Assembly (NCBI RefSeq): GCF_000308695.1
Contig: NZ_BAGG01000112.1
Coordinates: 1-64,000, forward strand
DNA: 64,000 bases
Reading direction: 5' to 3'
DNA from: Nocardia takedensis NBRC 100417
GTDB lineage: Bacteria > Actinomycetota > Actinomycetes > Mycobacteriales > Mycobacteriaceae
Positions within the stretch are counted from its first letter, which is position 1. Each line of letters opens with the position of its first letter. Position numbers and translations under genes: made by a program. Positions 41,679-64,000 of the stretch are shown one piece after another. The notes beneath the pieces were generated by a model. The model saw nothing but the letters and a program-made list of their open reading frames with translations, ran no database searches and was not told the DNA's origin.

Positions 41679-42542
41679 CTATCCCGAGATCCGGAATCCG
41701 GGGTCGATACCCCAGATCGCGAGGGTCAGAAACAGATTGGCGAAGACCATGACGACGATGACCATCTTGATCGCGCGGCCCGCGGCCACGCCGACGCCTT
41801 CGGGGCCGCCGGTGGCGGTGAACCCGTAGTAGCACTGGATGAAGGTCGCCAGCAGGGTGAACAGCGCCACCTTGAACAGCGAGGCGAACACGTCGGGGCC
41901 GACCAGGAATTGGTAGAAGTAGTGGTCGTAGGTGCCCGCGGAGGTGCCGCCGAGGAACAGCACCGACAGTTTGGTCGCCAGGTAGGCGGTGGCCAGACCC
42001 ACGGTGTAGAGCGGGATGATGGTCAGCGTGGCCGCGATCATCCGGGTGCTCACCAGGTAGGGCAGCGGCCGGATGGCGATGGACTCGAGCGCGTCGATCT
42101 CCTCGGAGATCCGCATCGAGCCGAGCTGGGCGGTGAATCGGCAGCCGGCCTGGATGGCGAAGGCCAAGGTGGCCAGGATGGGCGCGATCTCGCGCGTGGT
42201 GGCGAAACCGGAGATCGCGCCGGTCAGCGGACCCATGGTCAGCAGGTTGAGCGCGGTGAACGATTCCATGCCGACGGTGACGCCGCCGAAGGCGCACAGG
42301 ATGATCACCACGCCGACGGTGCCGCCGCCGACGATGAGCGAGCCGTTGCCCCAGCCGACGTCGGCGGTCAGGCGCAGCACTTCCTTGCGATAGTGCTTGA
42401 GCACGAACGGGATCGCGGCCACGGCCTGGAAGAACGTGACGACCTGATGGCCGATGCGCTGGTTGAGCCCGTAGGGCACCAGGGCGACGGAGCGGACCGC
42501 CCGCAGCGGTTTGAGCGCGGGCGGTGTGTAGCGAGTACCCAC
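41679..42542 (-). CDS. yrbEB: YrbE-type ABC permease B of the mce operon
   Basis: The gene encodes 287 aa, a MlaE/YrbE permease with about five to six membrane segments. The conserved EIDALESIAIRPLPYLVSTR loop and FATTREIAPILATLAF are present. With YrbEA it forms the inner-membrane channel of the Mce importer, energised by an MceG-type ATPase encoded elsewhere. GTG 42542 comes one base after the yrbEA stop. Confidence 0.92.
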   Translation of the reverse strand: MGTRYTPPALKPLRAVRSVALVPYGLNQRIGHQVVTFFQAVAAIPFVLKHYRKEVLRLTADVGWGNGSLIVGGGTVGVVIILCAFGGVTVGMESFTALNLLTMGPLTGAISGFATTREIAPILATLAFAIQAGCRFTAQLGSMRISEEIDALESIAIRPLPYLVSTRMIAATLTIIPLYTVGLATAYLATKLSVLFLGGTSAGTYDHYFYQFLVGPDVFASLFKVALFTLLATFIQCYYGFTATGGPEGVGVAAGRAIKMVIVVMVFANLFLTLAIWGIDPGFRISG

Positions 42543-42543
42543 C

Positions 42544-43398
42544 TCAGATGACCTTCGTCGGGAACAGCGTGTTGTAGAGCTGCGTGAGAATGATGTTGGT
42601 GGCGAACAACATCAGCGCCGAGGTGACGACCGCGGAGTTCACCGCGTTGGCGACGCCGCCGGGTCCGCCCTTGGCGTGCAGGCCGACGTCGCAGGCGATG
42701 ATGGCGGTCAGCGCGCCGAAGATGGCGGCCTTGATCAGCGCGACGATCAGGTCGCTGGACACCGCGAACGAGGCGAACGAGCCGATGAACGACCCCGGGG
42801 TGCCGCCCTGGGCGTAGACGTTGAACATGTAGGCGGTCGCGAAGCCGACGAAGACGATGAACCCGCACAGCAGCATGCTGACCAGGACCGCGGCCAGCAG
42901 GCGCGGGGCGACCAGGCGACGCACCGGGTCGACGCCCATGACCTTCATGGCGTCGATCTCCTCGCGGATGGTGCGCGAGCCGAGGTCGGCGCAGATGGCC
43001 GATCCGACCGCGCCCGCGATCATGAGCGAGGTGACCAGGGGCGCGCCTTGCCGGATGACGCCGAGGCCGGCGACCGCGCCGATGAAGGTGGTCGCGCCGA
43101 CCTGGTTGACCAAGGCGCCCACCTGGATCGAGACCACGACCGCGACGGGGATGGCGACGAAGATCGTCGGCGCGGCGGAGACGCTGGACATGAACGCGCA
43201 CTGCTTGATGAACTCGTGGAACGGGAATCGGCGCGCGGCCAGGGCCCGGAAGAGCTCGATGATCGCGTCGCGGCCCAGCATCACCTGGCGGCCCAAGGTC
43301 TCGAGCGATTGCTGCGGGTGTCGCCGCCACAGCCCCTTGAGATCCTCGACGGCCAACTCCAGGTCGGTTCGTTGTCGAGGGTGTTCGGTGGTGGTCAC
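42544..43398 (-). CDS. yrbEA: YrbE-type ABC permease A of the mce operon
   Basis: The gene encodes 284 aa from GTG 43398 (MTTTEHPRQRT). The frame is open further upstream to 43593, but that extension reads like non-coding text, and AAAGGAA lies 12 nt before the GTG. The YrbE signature EEIDAMKVMGVDPVRRLVAPR and several hydrophobic helices are clear. It is the first gene of the yrbEAB-mceA-F block, which runs without real gaps to the mce-associated gene. Confidence 0.9.
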   Translation of the reverse strand: MTTTEHPRQRTDLELAVEDLKGLWRRHPQQSLETLGRQVMLGRDAIIELFRALAARRFPFHEFIKQCAFMSSVSAAPTIFVAIPVAVVVSIQVGALVNQVGATTFIGAVAGLGVIRQGAPLVTSLMIAGAVGSAICADLGSRTIREEIDAMKVMGVDPVRRLVAPRLLAAVLVSMLLCGFIVFVGFATAYMFNVYAQGGTPGSFIGSFASFAVSSDLIVALIKAAIFGALTAIIACDVGLHAKGGPGGVANAVNSAVVTSALMLFATNIILTQLYNTLFPTKVI

Positions 43399-43518
43399 TG
43401 GTGCCCGAGTTCCTTTCTCGGCGGTCCGCCGCTCACACGACAACCGGTCCGCCGGTCGCTCCCACGAGGCTCGGAGCGTGTGAAGTCTCGCACAGAGAGA
43501 TGCGCGACACAAGCGATA

Positions 43519-43534
43519 TGTGAATGTTGATTCT
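43519..43534 (+). promoter_or_regulatory. Candidate operator TGTGA-N7-TTCT upstream of yrbEA
   Basis: TGTGAATGTTGATTCT shares TATGTGAAT-N4-ATTC with the site at 30946, 31 kb-independent context apart from both being next to mce-related genes. It lies about 120 bp before the yrbEA start, in opposite orientation. Confidence 0.45.
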
Positions 43535-43593
43535 CGGCCATGAGCGGGGATTTCCGCCACCCTGACAGAGCATTCATCGACATCTTCCATCAA

Positions 43594-43609
43594 TGTGAAC
43601 TGGCGTTAT
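43594..43609 (+). promoter_or_regulatory. Second, weaker TGTGA-N7-TTAT motif upstream of yrbEA
   Basis: TGTGAACTGGCGTTAT keeps the spacing of the other sites but departs from TTC[AT] in the right part. It partly overlaps the TTATTC-N6-GAATAA inverted repeat. Confidence 0.3.
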
Positions 43610-43703
43610 TCGCCGATGAATAATTAAATGGGGCGCAAATACCCCGCACTCATGTGGTGATAAGTTTCCGACACTCCTGCACCAACGCAGGATCGGCGGA
43701 CGG

Positions 43704-43892
43704 TCAGGCGGGAGCGGAGAGGCGGTCCTCGAGCAGGACCAGCAGCAGGCCGATTCCGCCGACGCCCGCGGCCAGGACGCCGAGCACGGCGAGCCAGAGC
43801 CCGAAGCGCAGGACCGGATTGACTTTCCTACGCCCACCGAGGATCTTGATGCCGATCACCAGGATGTCGATGAGCCAGACCAGCGCCATCAT
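43704..43892 (-). CDS. Small membrane protein upstream of the mce operon (62 aa)
   Basis: ATG 43892 overlaps the stop of the preceding gene by one base (TGATG). Two hydrophobic segments are visible: WLIDILVIGIKIL, and FGLWLAVLGVLAAGVGGIGLLLVLL after a basic GGRRK loop. No family recognised. Coupling to the 74-aa membrane protein and position 305 bp before yrbEA suggest an accessory role in envelope function, but this is inference. Confidence 0.65.
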   Translation of the reverse strand: MMALVWLIDILVIGIKILGGRRKVNPVLRFGLWLAVLGVLAAGVGGIGLLLVLLEDRLSAPA

Positions 43893-44116
43893 CAGGTCAT
43901 GGTCACATTCGCGAACAGGAGCACGGGCCAGCACACGATCGAGCCCAGGAAGGAGACGACGACGTCGATTCCGTGTAGCTGCTTGAGATGACTCGTGTGG
44001 GTCAGCGACCAGATCAAACCGATGATCCCGTACGGGATCGCGAGAATGATCAGGGTGCCGATGAACTCCGACACCTTCATCTCATAGCTGAACAATCTAT
44101 CCAGCTTGGCGAGCAC
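43892..44116 (-). CDS. Small membrane protein (74 aa) coupled to the next one
   Basis: GTG 44116 follows AAAGGAGG with an 8-nt spacer, a strong ribosome site that sets this start rather than upstream codons. The protein has a short basic N-terminus (LAKLDRLFSYEMKVSEF) and two membrane segments (IGTLIILAIPYGIIGLIWSL and VVSFLGSIVCWPVLLF). No known domain recognised. It forms a two-gene unit with 43704-43892. Confidence 0.7.
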   Translation of the reverse strand: MLAKLDRLFSYEMKVSEFIGTLIILAIPYGIIGLIWSLTHTSHLKQLHGIDVVVSFLGSIVCWPVLLFANVTMT

Positions 44117-44517
44117 TGGCGTTGCCTCCTTTCGCGCACCGGGCCGACCGCTCGCCGACCCGGGGAGAAGCCCGGAGACCGCGACGCCGCGGATCGGTGC
44201 GATCGTCCACGATCGCACCGGTGCGCCCATATGTTACGCACGATTCACATCGTTGCGGAAGTGGCACTTGTCCCCGAACTGTCTACTCCGTGCGGTTCGG
44301 CAGCTTCCACCTGTGTTTACGGCGCGAAGTACCAGGAATTACCCGGCGCGGCAGGCACCGCGAACGGGCTCGGAAACCCCTCCCGACCCAGCAGAATTTC
44401 CAGTAACATAGCGGCCGGGGTGCCAGTCAGGAACACACCGGGGAGCCACGGGACCGCGCGCACGGCACCGCGACACCGGCTCCCCCGCTTCGAACGCACC
44501 GCCACGAAAGGACTGCC
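44117..44517. other. Divergent intergenic region before the MpaB-type oxygenase
   Basis: This is 401 bp with no supported gene. At 44231-44250 it carries ATGT-N12-ACAT with GATTCACAT, which in reverse reads ATGTGAATC, echoing the TGTGAAT part of the mce-region motif. The oxygenase-proximal part has AAAGGA as ribosome site at 44507-44512. Confidence 0.5.
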
Positions 44518-45426
44518 ATGACCGCCGCCGCACATCCCACCGACAACCGGGAATCGGCCCCGCTCGGCGGGGACCGCACCCGCATCCACATCAGCGCCGC
44601 GCACCGACCGCTCACCAAGCGTCCGCTGAAGTTGACCGACGCGCTGGACTTCTGGGCCTTCGCCGGCGCGGCCGCCAACGTGGCGATGCAGATGGCGCGG
44701 CCCGGGGTGGGATACGGCGTGGCCCAGAGCAAGGTGGAATCCGGATCGCTGATGAAGCATCCGTGGAAGCGCGCGCGCACCACCACCCAGTACCTCGCGG
44801 TCGCCATCCTGGGCACCGAGGAGGAGCGCAAGGCCTACCGCGAAGCGGTCAACGCCGTGCACCGCCACGTGCGCTCCGAACCCGGCGCCCCGGTCAAGTA
44901 CAACGCCTTCGACCGCGACCTCCAGATGTGGGTGGCCGCCTGCCTGTTCATCGGCTTCGAGGACACCTACCAACTGCTGCACGGGCGGATGAACGAGGAA
45001 CAGGCCGAAGCCTTCTACGCCTCCTCCTCCACGCTGGGCACCACCTTGCAGGTGACCGAGGAGATGTGGCCCGCCACCCGCAAGGATTTCGACGCCTACT
45101 GGAACGCGGCCTGCGAACAGGCCGTCATGGACGACTACGTCCGCGCCTACGTCGACGACCTGCTCAACCTGCGGATGATCCACTGGTACCTGCGGATTCC
45201 GTTCCGCGGCCTGCTGAAATTCCTGACCATCGGGTTCCTCGCGCCGCACTTCCGCGAGCAGATGCAGGTGAAGTGGACCGAGGCCGATCAGCGCCGCTTC
45301 GAGCACCTGTTCGTGTTCGTCGGCTTCGTCAACCGGTTCATCCCCCGTCCGCTGCGCTTCGGCGGCACCTACACGATGATGGCCGACATCCGCCGCAGGC
45401 TGAAGGGGAACAAGCAGCTGGTCTGA
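44518..45426 (+). CDS. MpaB-family oxygenase (DUF2236)
   Basis: The gene encodes 302 aa. ATG 44518 follows AAAGGA at 5 nt. Family marks are WAFAGAAANVAMQMARPGVGYGVAQS, a HPWKRARTTTQYL segment, HRHVRSEPGAPVKYNAFDRDLQMWVAA (heme-ligand-type region of latex-clearing/MpaB proteins) and a hydrophobic C-terminal third with FVNRFIPRPLRFGG. Relatives are heme b oxygenases acting on hydrophobic substrates. The physiological substrate is unknown. A strong hairpin follows the gene. Confidence 0.88.
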   Translation: MTAAAHPTDNRESAPLGGDRTRIHISAAHRPLTKRPLKLTDALDFWAFAGAAANVAMQMARPGVGYGVAQSKVESGSLMKHPWKRARTTTQYLAVAILGTEEERKAYREAVNAVHRHVRSEPGAPVKYNAFDRDLQMWVAACLFIGFEDTYQLLHGRMNEEQAEAFYASSSTLGTTLQVTEEMWPATRKDFDAYWNAACEQAVMDDYVRAYVDDLLNLRMIHWYLRIPFRGLLKFLTIGFLAPHFREQMQVKWTEADQRRFEHLFVFVGFVNRFIPRPLRFGGTYTMMADIRRRLKGNKQLV

Positions 45427-45450
45427 GGCGGTACGGACACAGACCGGCCG

Positions 45451-45491
45451 GAGGCCCGGTGCGCTCGCGCGAACGCGAGGCACCGGGCCTC
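45451..45491. terminator. Hairpin terminator after the MpaB-type gene
   Basis: GAGGCCCGGTGC and GCACCGGGCCTC form a perfect 12-bp stem with a 17-nt loop. Outer arms GGTACGG/CCGTACC (45430-45436 and 45494-45500) can extend it. It lies between convergent genes; no U-tract is present, as is usual in actinobacteria. Confidence 0.8.
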
Positions 45492-45536
45492 TGCCGTACC
45501 CGGGTCTGCGGAATCCGGGTACGCCGTGGCGGGGGG

Positions 45537-45803
45537 TCAGCGGGTGTAACCCTCCGCGCGTGAATCGGGCACGATGCGCCCGGCGTCGACCAAGGCGCGG
45601 AAGGCCGCCGCCTTGCGGGCGCAGGTGTCGGCGCAGCAGCCGCGATGGGCCTGCATGATCTCGTGGGCCTGAGCGGGCGTCAGCCGCTCGGGCGCGGGCC
45701 GCCGCTCCGGCGTCGAAAGCCCGCCGCCCAGCCAACTTCCCAGCACGCCCGCGATGGTGAGCAGCAGTCCGCAGCCGGTCAGGACCGACCACAGCGATCC
45801 CAC
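45537..45803 (-). CDS. Small single-TM protein with Cys-rich tail (88 aa)
   Basis: I start it at GTG 45803, three bases past the stop of the upstream small gene with GGCAGG as ribosome site; a longer frame runs through that gene but looks like a shadow there. One membrane segment (LWSVLTGCGLLLTIAGVLGSW) is followed by a Pro-rich linker and a helical tail with HRGCCADTCARKAAAFRALV. The H-x3-CC-x3-C cluster could bind metal. Family not recognised. Confidence 0.6.
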   Translation of the reverse strand: MGSLWSVLTGCGLLLTIAGVLGSWLGGGLSTPERRPAPERLTPAQAHEIMQAHRGCCADTCARKAAAFRALVDAGRIVPDSRAEGYTR

Positions 45804-45805
45804 GA

Positions 45806-46006
45806 CTACCTGCCGGCGGCTCGTCCGGAACAGTGCGCCGAAGCCGCTAAGTACTGGCGGCACGCGGCGCCGTGGCCCGCGTGCGTGGCCAGGATGAACC
45901 GGGCGCGCTCGTCGTCGAGCGGCAGCGGGTCCAGGGCGGGGTCCTGGCCGCAGTCGCGACTGCGGATCAGCCACAATTCCCTGATATCCGAGTGCAATAC
46001 GTCCAT
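45806..46006 (-). CDS. Small actinobacterial protein of unknown function (66 aa)
   Basis: ATG 46006 follows GGAGGTG at 4-5 nt. The sequence begins MDVLHSDIRELWLIRSRDCG and contains LDDERARFILATHAGHGAACRQYLAA with two Cys and two His that could coordinate metal. I know similar short Nocardia-type proteins but no function. It is probably co-transcribed with the Cys-rich membrane protein downstream. Confidence 0.65.
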   Translation of the reverse strand: MDVLHSDIRELWLIRSRDCGQDPALDPLPLDDERARFILATHAGHGAACRQYLAASAHCSGRAAGR

Positions 46007-46265
46007 CGTTCACCTCCACGGGAGTTCAGTGCATCCGGCACCTGGGGGCGCCGCCGGAAACCGCGCTCGGGGCGGCTGGATCGGACCGCCCCGGGACCGT
46101 GCGACGGGTTTCCGGAGAGCGGGCGCCCCCGTAAGGTCTGGGCAGAACCCCGGTACCGGATGCGATTTCAAGAGTGCGCGTTGCGATTCGGTTGATAACA
46201 GTCCCGAATGCGGTAATTACGAGTAATTTCCGGTTGAATCAGCCTGGTACGAGGAAGTAGGACCT

Positions 46266-47648
46266 ATGGTTGAGATCGACTGGACCGGCGAAGATGTTGT
46301 AGCACTTCGGGCGGCGATGCGGCGAAGTCGCTACGAGTTCGCGCGCATGGTGGGCGTTACCCCGCGCACCGTGGTCTTGTGGGAAAAAGGCCGGACAACC
46401 CGGATGCATGCCGCAAGCAGGCGCTTACTCGACCGAGTGCTCTCCGAGGCCGATCCGGTCGTCGTCGCGCGGTTCGAGCGCGCGATCACGGCGGGCCACG
46501 ACGCGGCCAGTGAAACCGGAGAAGCGAGCACGGCGCTCGTGCGGAACACCAAGCTCGGTAGGGAAAGTGCGCCGGTACCGGCGGAGGACCGGCCGGCGCC
46601 GATCGGGCTCGACAAGGAAGTCGAGGAAGACGACGTGAATCGTCGAGAGTTGCTGGCCTGCCTGGGGGTAGGGCTGGCGGGGACCGCGGCGGAACTGGTC
46701 GTGAGCGAGCCGGAGCGGATGCTCGCCACCCTGGACGCCGGATCGATCAGCGAACGCAGACTCGGGTTGCTGGAACAGACCGCCGAGGCGCTCGGCGCCG
46801 AGGTCGTCCAGGTACCCCCGCACCAACTATTGCAAACCTCATTAGAGCAATTCCGCATGGTTCGAGGCTGTCTCGGCGAAAGACAGGCCACGATCCATCA
46901 GATCCGGCTGGTCCGCACGGCGGGCCGCCTGGCCAATGTCGTCGGTGAAATTCTGTTCAACGAAGGCCATTTCGGTCAGGCCCGACTCTGGTATACCACC
47001 GCCATTCACGCGGCCCAGGACATCGGCGACCGCTATTCCGAGGACATCGCGCTGGCGGGCATGAGCTATCTGCCCACCTACAGCGACCGACCCGAGGAGG
47101 TCCTGGCCCTGCTCGAACCCCGTCTGGCCGAGGACCCGCGCACGGGCGCGGCCGCGGCGTGGCTGTGGGGCATGGCCGCGCGGGCGCACGCCGAGATGGG
47201 TCAGGCCGACCGGTTCCAGCACTGCGTGGAGAAATCGGCGCTCGCGCTGGACAGCGTGGAGGGACAGCACTTCCCGACCGGCATCTTCTCCTTCCGGCCC
47301 GAGAAGCTCTCGTTCTACAAGGCCATCGGCTACGCCCGACTCGGGCGCGCCGAGGAGACCGCGCAGGCCGCCAACGAGGCGATCTCGCTCTACGACCCGC
47401 GCGAGACGATGGAACCGGCGCTGGTCCGCTTCGAGCACGCCACCGCGCTGCTGCGCTCCGGCGAGGTCGACGAGGCGTGCGCGGTCGCGACCGCGGCGAT
47501 CACCGACCAGCGCACCTACGTGGGTCTGACGGTGAGCAAGCGGGCCAAACTGTTCGACGCCGCGCTGTCACCGCAGCACGGCCGCGCGCGGAGCACCTGG
47601 CGGGAACAGGCGGCCTCGGCCCTGCGGCCGACACCCATCCGAGCGTGA
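46266..47648 (+). CDS. XRE-type HTH regulator with TPR-like C-terminal domain
   Basis: The gene encodes 460 aa. Residues about 10-60 form an XRE/Cro HTH (LRAAMRRSRYEFARMVGVTPRTVVLWEKG). A Glu-rich linker and VNRRELLACLGVGLAG, a segment common in actinomycete HTH regulators of this kind, follow. The remainder is helical repeats of TPR type (QARLWYTTAIHAAQDIGD, LGRAEETAQAANEAISLY). Such proteins often act as cluster-situated regulators. It converges on the MbtH/NRPS-2 genes, so control of that cluster is possible but not shown. Confidence 0.82.
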   Translation: MVEIDWTGEDVVALRAAMRRSRYEFARMVGVTPRTVVLWEKGRTTRMHAASRRLLDRVLSEADPVVVARFERAITAGHDAASETGEASTALVRNTKLGRESAPVPAEDRPAPIGLDKEVEEDDVNRRELLACLGVGLAGTAAELVVSEPERMLATLDAGSISERRLGLLEQTAEALGAEVVQVPPHQLLQTSLEQFRMVRGCLGERQATIHQIRLVRTAGRLANVVGEILFNEGHFGQARLWYTTAIHAAQDIGDRYSEDIALAGMSYLPTYSDRPEEVLALLEPRLAEDPRTGAAAAWLWGMAARAHAEMGQADRFQHCVEKSALALDSVEGQHFPTGIFSFRPEKLSFYKAIGYARLGRAEETAQAANEAISLYDPRETMEPALVRFEHATALLRSGEVDEACAVATAAITDQRTYVGLTVSKRAKLFDAALSPQHGRARSTWREQAASALRPTPIRA

Positions 47649-47716
47649 GCGCACGACCGGTCCGCGCGTCCGCCGAGGGGTCGGGTCCGCGCGTGTGGTC
47701 GCGCTCGACGGAGGGG

Positions 47717-47756
47717 GCGGGGCGCACCGGTAGGCGGGGGAACCGGTGCGCCCCGC
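47717..47756. terminator. Bidirectional hairpin between the HTH regulator and MbtH
   Basis: GCGGGGCGCACCGGT (47717-47731) pairs perfectly with ACCGGTGCGCCCCGC (47742-47756) across a 10-nt loop. It sits between convergent genes and can terminate both. Confidence 0.85.
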
Positions 47757-47790
47757 GGTATTCAGGGGGTCGGTGTTCCCACGGGCACCC

Positions 47791-47850
47791 GCTGTGTTCA
47801 GCGGGCGCCCACTGTGTTCAGCGGGTGCCCACTGTGTTCAGCGGGTGCCC
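47791..47850. repeat. Three tandem 20-bp repeats overlapping the MbtH stop codon
   Basis: The unit is [GA]CTGTGTTCAGCGGG[CT]GCCC, present three times with two mismatches in total. The copy nearest MbtH carries its last codons and TGA stop; two further copies lie downstream. GGGCACCCGC at 47783-47792 is complementary to each GCGGGTGCCC/GCGGGCGCCC arm, so alternative hairpins are possible. Confidence 0.9.
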
Positions 47851-48056
47851 GCGTCCATGGCCGCGATCAGCGAGGCGGGCCGCATGTCGAGCCAGTGCGC
47901 CTCGACGTAGGCCAGGCAGGAGGCGCGCGAGGCCGCGCCGTGGGCGATGGTCCACCCGGTCGGCACGGCAGCGAAGATCGGCCACAGCGAATGTTCGCCC
48001 TCGGCGTTGACCAGCACGTAGAACTGGGCGGTGTCGTCGTCGAACGGATTGTTCAC
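47838..48056 (-). CDS. MbtH-like protein
   Basis: About 72 aa. The protein contains the family signature NPFDDDTAQFYVLVNAEGEHSLWP, W-T at mid-protein and the SCLAYVEAHWLDMRPASL motif. MbtH proteins bind A domains and are required for folding or activity of many NRPSs. I prefer GTG 48056 because AAAGGA lies 6 nt upstream and gives the usual M-NNPFDD start; ATG 48062, two codons earlier, has the Shine-Dalgarno adjoining it. It follows NRPS-2 by 38 nt on the same strand and is presumably its partner. Confidence 0.95.
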   Translation of the reverse strand: MNNPFDDDTAQFYVLVNAEGEHSLWPIFAAVPTGWTIAHGAASRASCLAYVEAHWLDMRPASLIAAMDAGTR

Positions 48057-48094
48057 GAGCATTCCTTTCTCTGGGAGTCCGGTGCCGGACGGGG

Positions 48095-64000
<15,906 letters not shown>

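Larger units (their letters stand above)
43399..43703. other. Promoter region of the mce operon
   Basis: This is 305 bp without a gene. It contains two TGTGA-N7-TT motifs (43519 and 43594), a TTATTC-N6-GAATAA inverted repeat at 43606-43623, and the sequence GGGG-N8-CCCC around 43631-43646 that could be a weak terminator for the small membrane genes upstream. The central part is AT-rich compared with the flanks. Confidence 0.6.

Noticed and set aside
43399..43593. N-terminal extension of yrbEA to ATG 43593
   Set aside because: The extra 65 residues read as non-coding (Arg/Cys/Ser-rich), cover the likely promoter with its motifs, and YrbE proteins normally begin close to the chosen GTG.

Overview
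The window is high-GC actinobacterial DNA and fits a mycolate-forming Mycobacteriales genome, most likely Nocardia or a close relative. This rests on a complete mce/yrbE operon with Mce3R-like double-TetR regulators, a CpnT-like toxin N-terminus, a split biotin-dependent acyl-CoA carboxylase operon of mycobacterial type, two very large NRPS genes and an MbtH gene. No rRNA, tRNA, insertion sequence or CRISPR array was recognised. All assignments are by eye from the sequence and knowledge of the families; no database search was run.

Layout. 1-8326 (minus): 5' part of an NRPS gene that leaves the window on the left (C-A-T-C-A-T-C-A). 8799-20042 (plus): a polymorphic-toxin island. It has a CpnT/WXG-like N-terminal module, a very long Q/S/P-rich linker broken by an apparent frameshift in a C5 tract, a papain-like (Tox-PL) warhead, two tandem paralogous putative immunity genes lying in another frame of the still-open toxin reading frame, a further pretoxin domain, a YwqJ-like deaminase warhead, a SUKH-3 immunity gene overlapping the toxin stop, a second free-standing deaminase, a double DUF4279 protein, an SMI1/KNR4 protein and one unrecognised small protein. 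20059-21960 (minus): cobM, a PPOX/F420-type oxidoreductase and a TetR regulator. 22068-30154 (plus): a tightly overlapped leucine/isovalerate-type catabolic operon (accD1-accA1-fadE19-maoC-citE-acetoacetyl-CoA synthetase), divergent from its likely TetR regulator with palindromes between them. 30156-30881 (minus): a DJ-1/PfpI isonitrile-hydratase-like protein.

31178-33914 (plus): two tandem paralogous double-TetR proteins resembling Mce3R. They converge on and slightly overlap a full mce operon (minus, 43398 to 33880: yrbEA, yrbEB, mceA-F, mce-associated protein). Two small membrane-protein genes precede the mce operon. A TGTGA-N7-TT[CA][AT] motif occurs upstream of both double-TetR genes and twice upstream of yrbEA, and is a candidate shared operator.

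44518-48056: an MpaB-type oxygenase, two small proteins, an XRE-HTH/TPR-like regulator, a strong bidirectional hairpin, and an MbtH gene whose 3' end is tandemly repeated. 48095-64000 (minus): the 3' part of a second NRPS, with a partial C domain, five A-T units, four complete C domains and a terminal thioesterase; its 5' end lies beyond the right edge. MbtH follows NRPS-2 by 38 nt and is presumably its partner. The two NRPS genes are about 40 kb apart with unrelated genes between them, so they need not make the same product.
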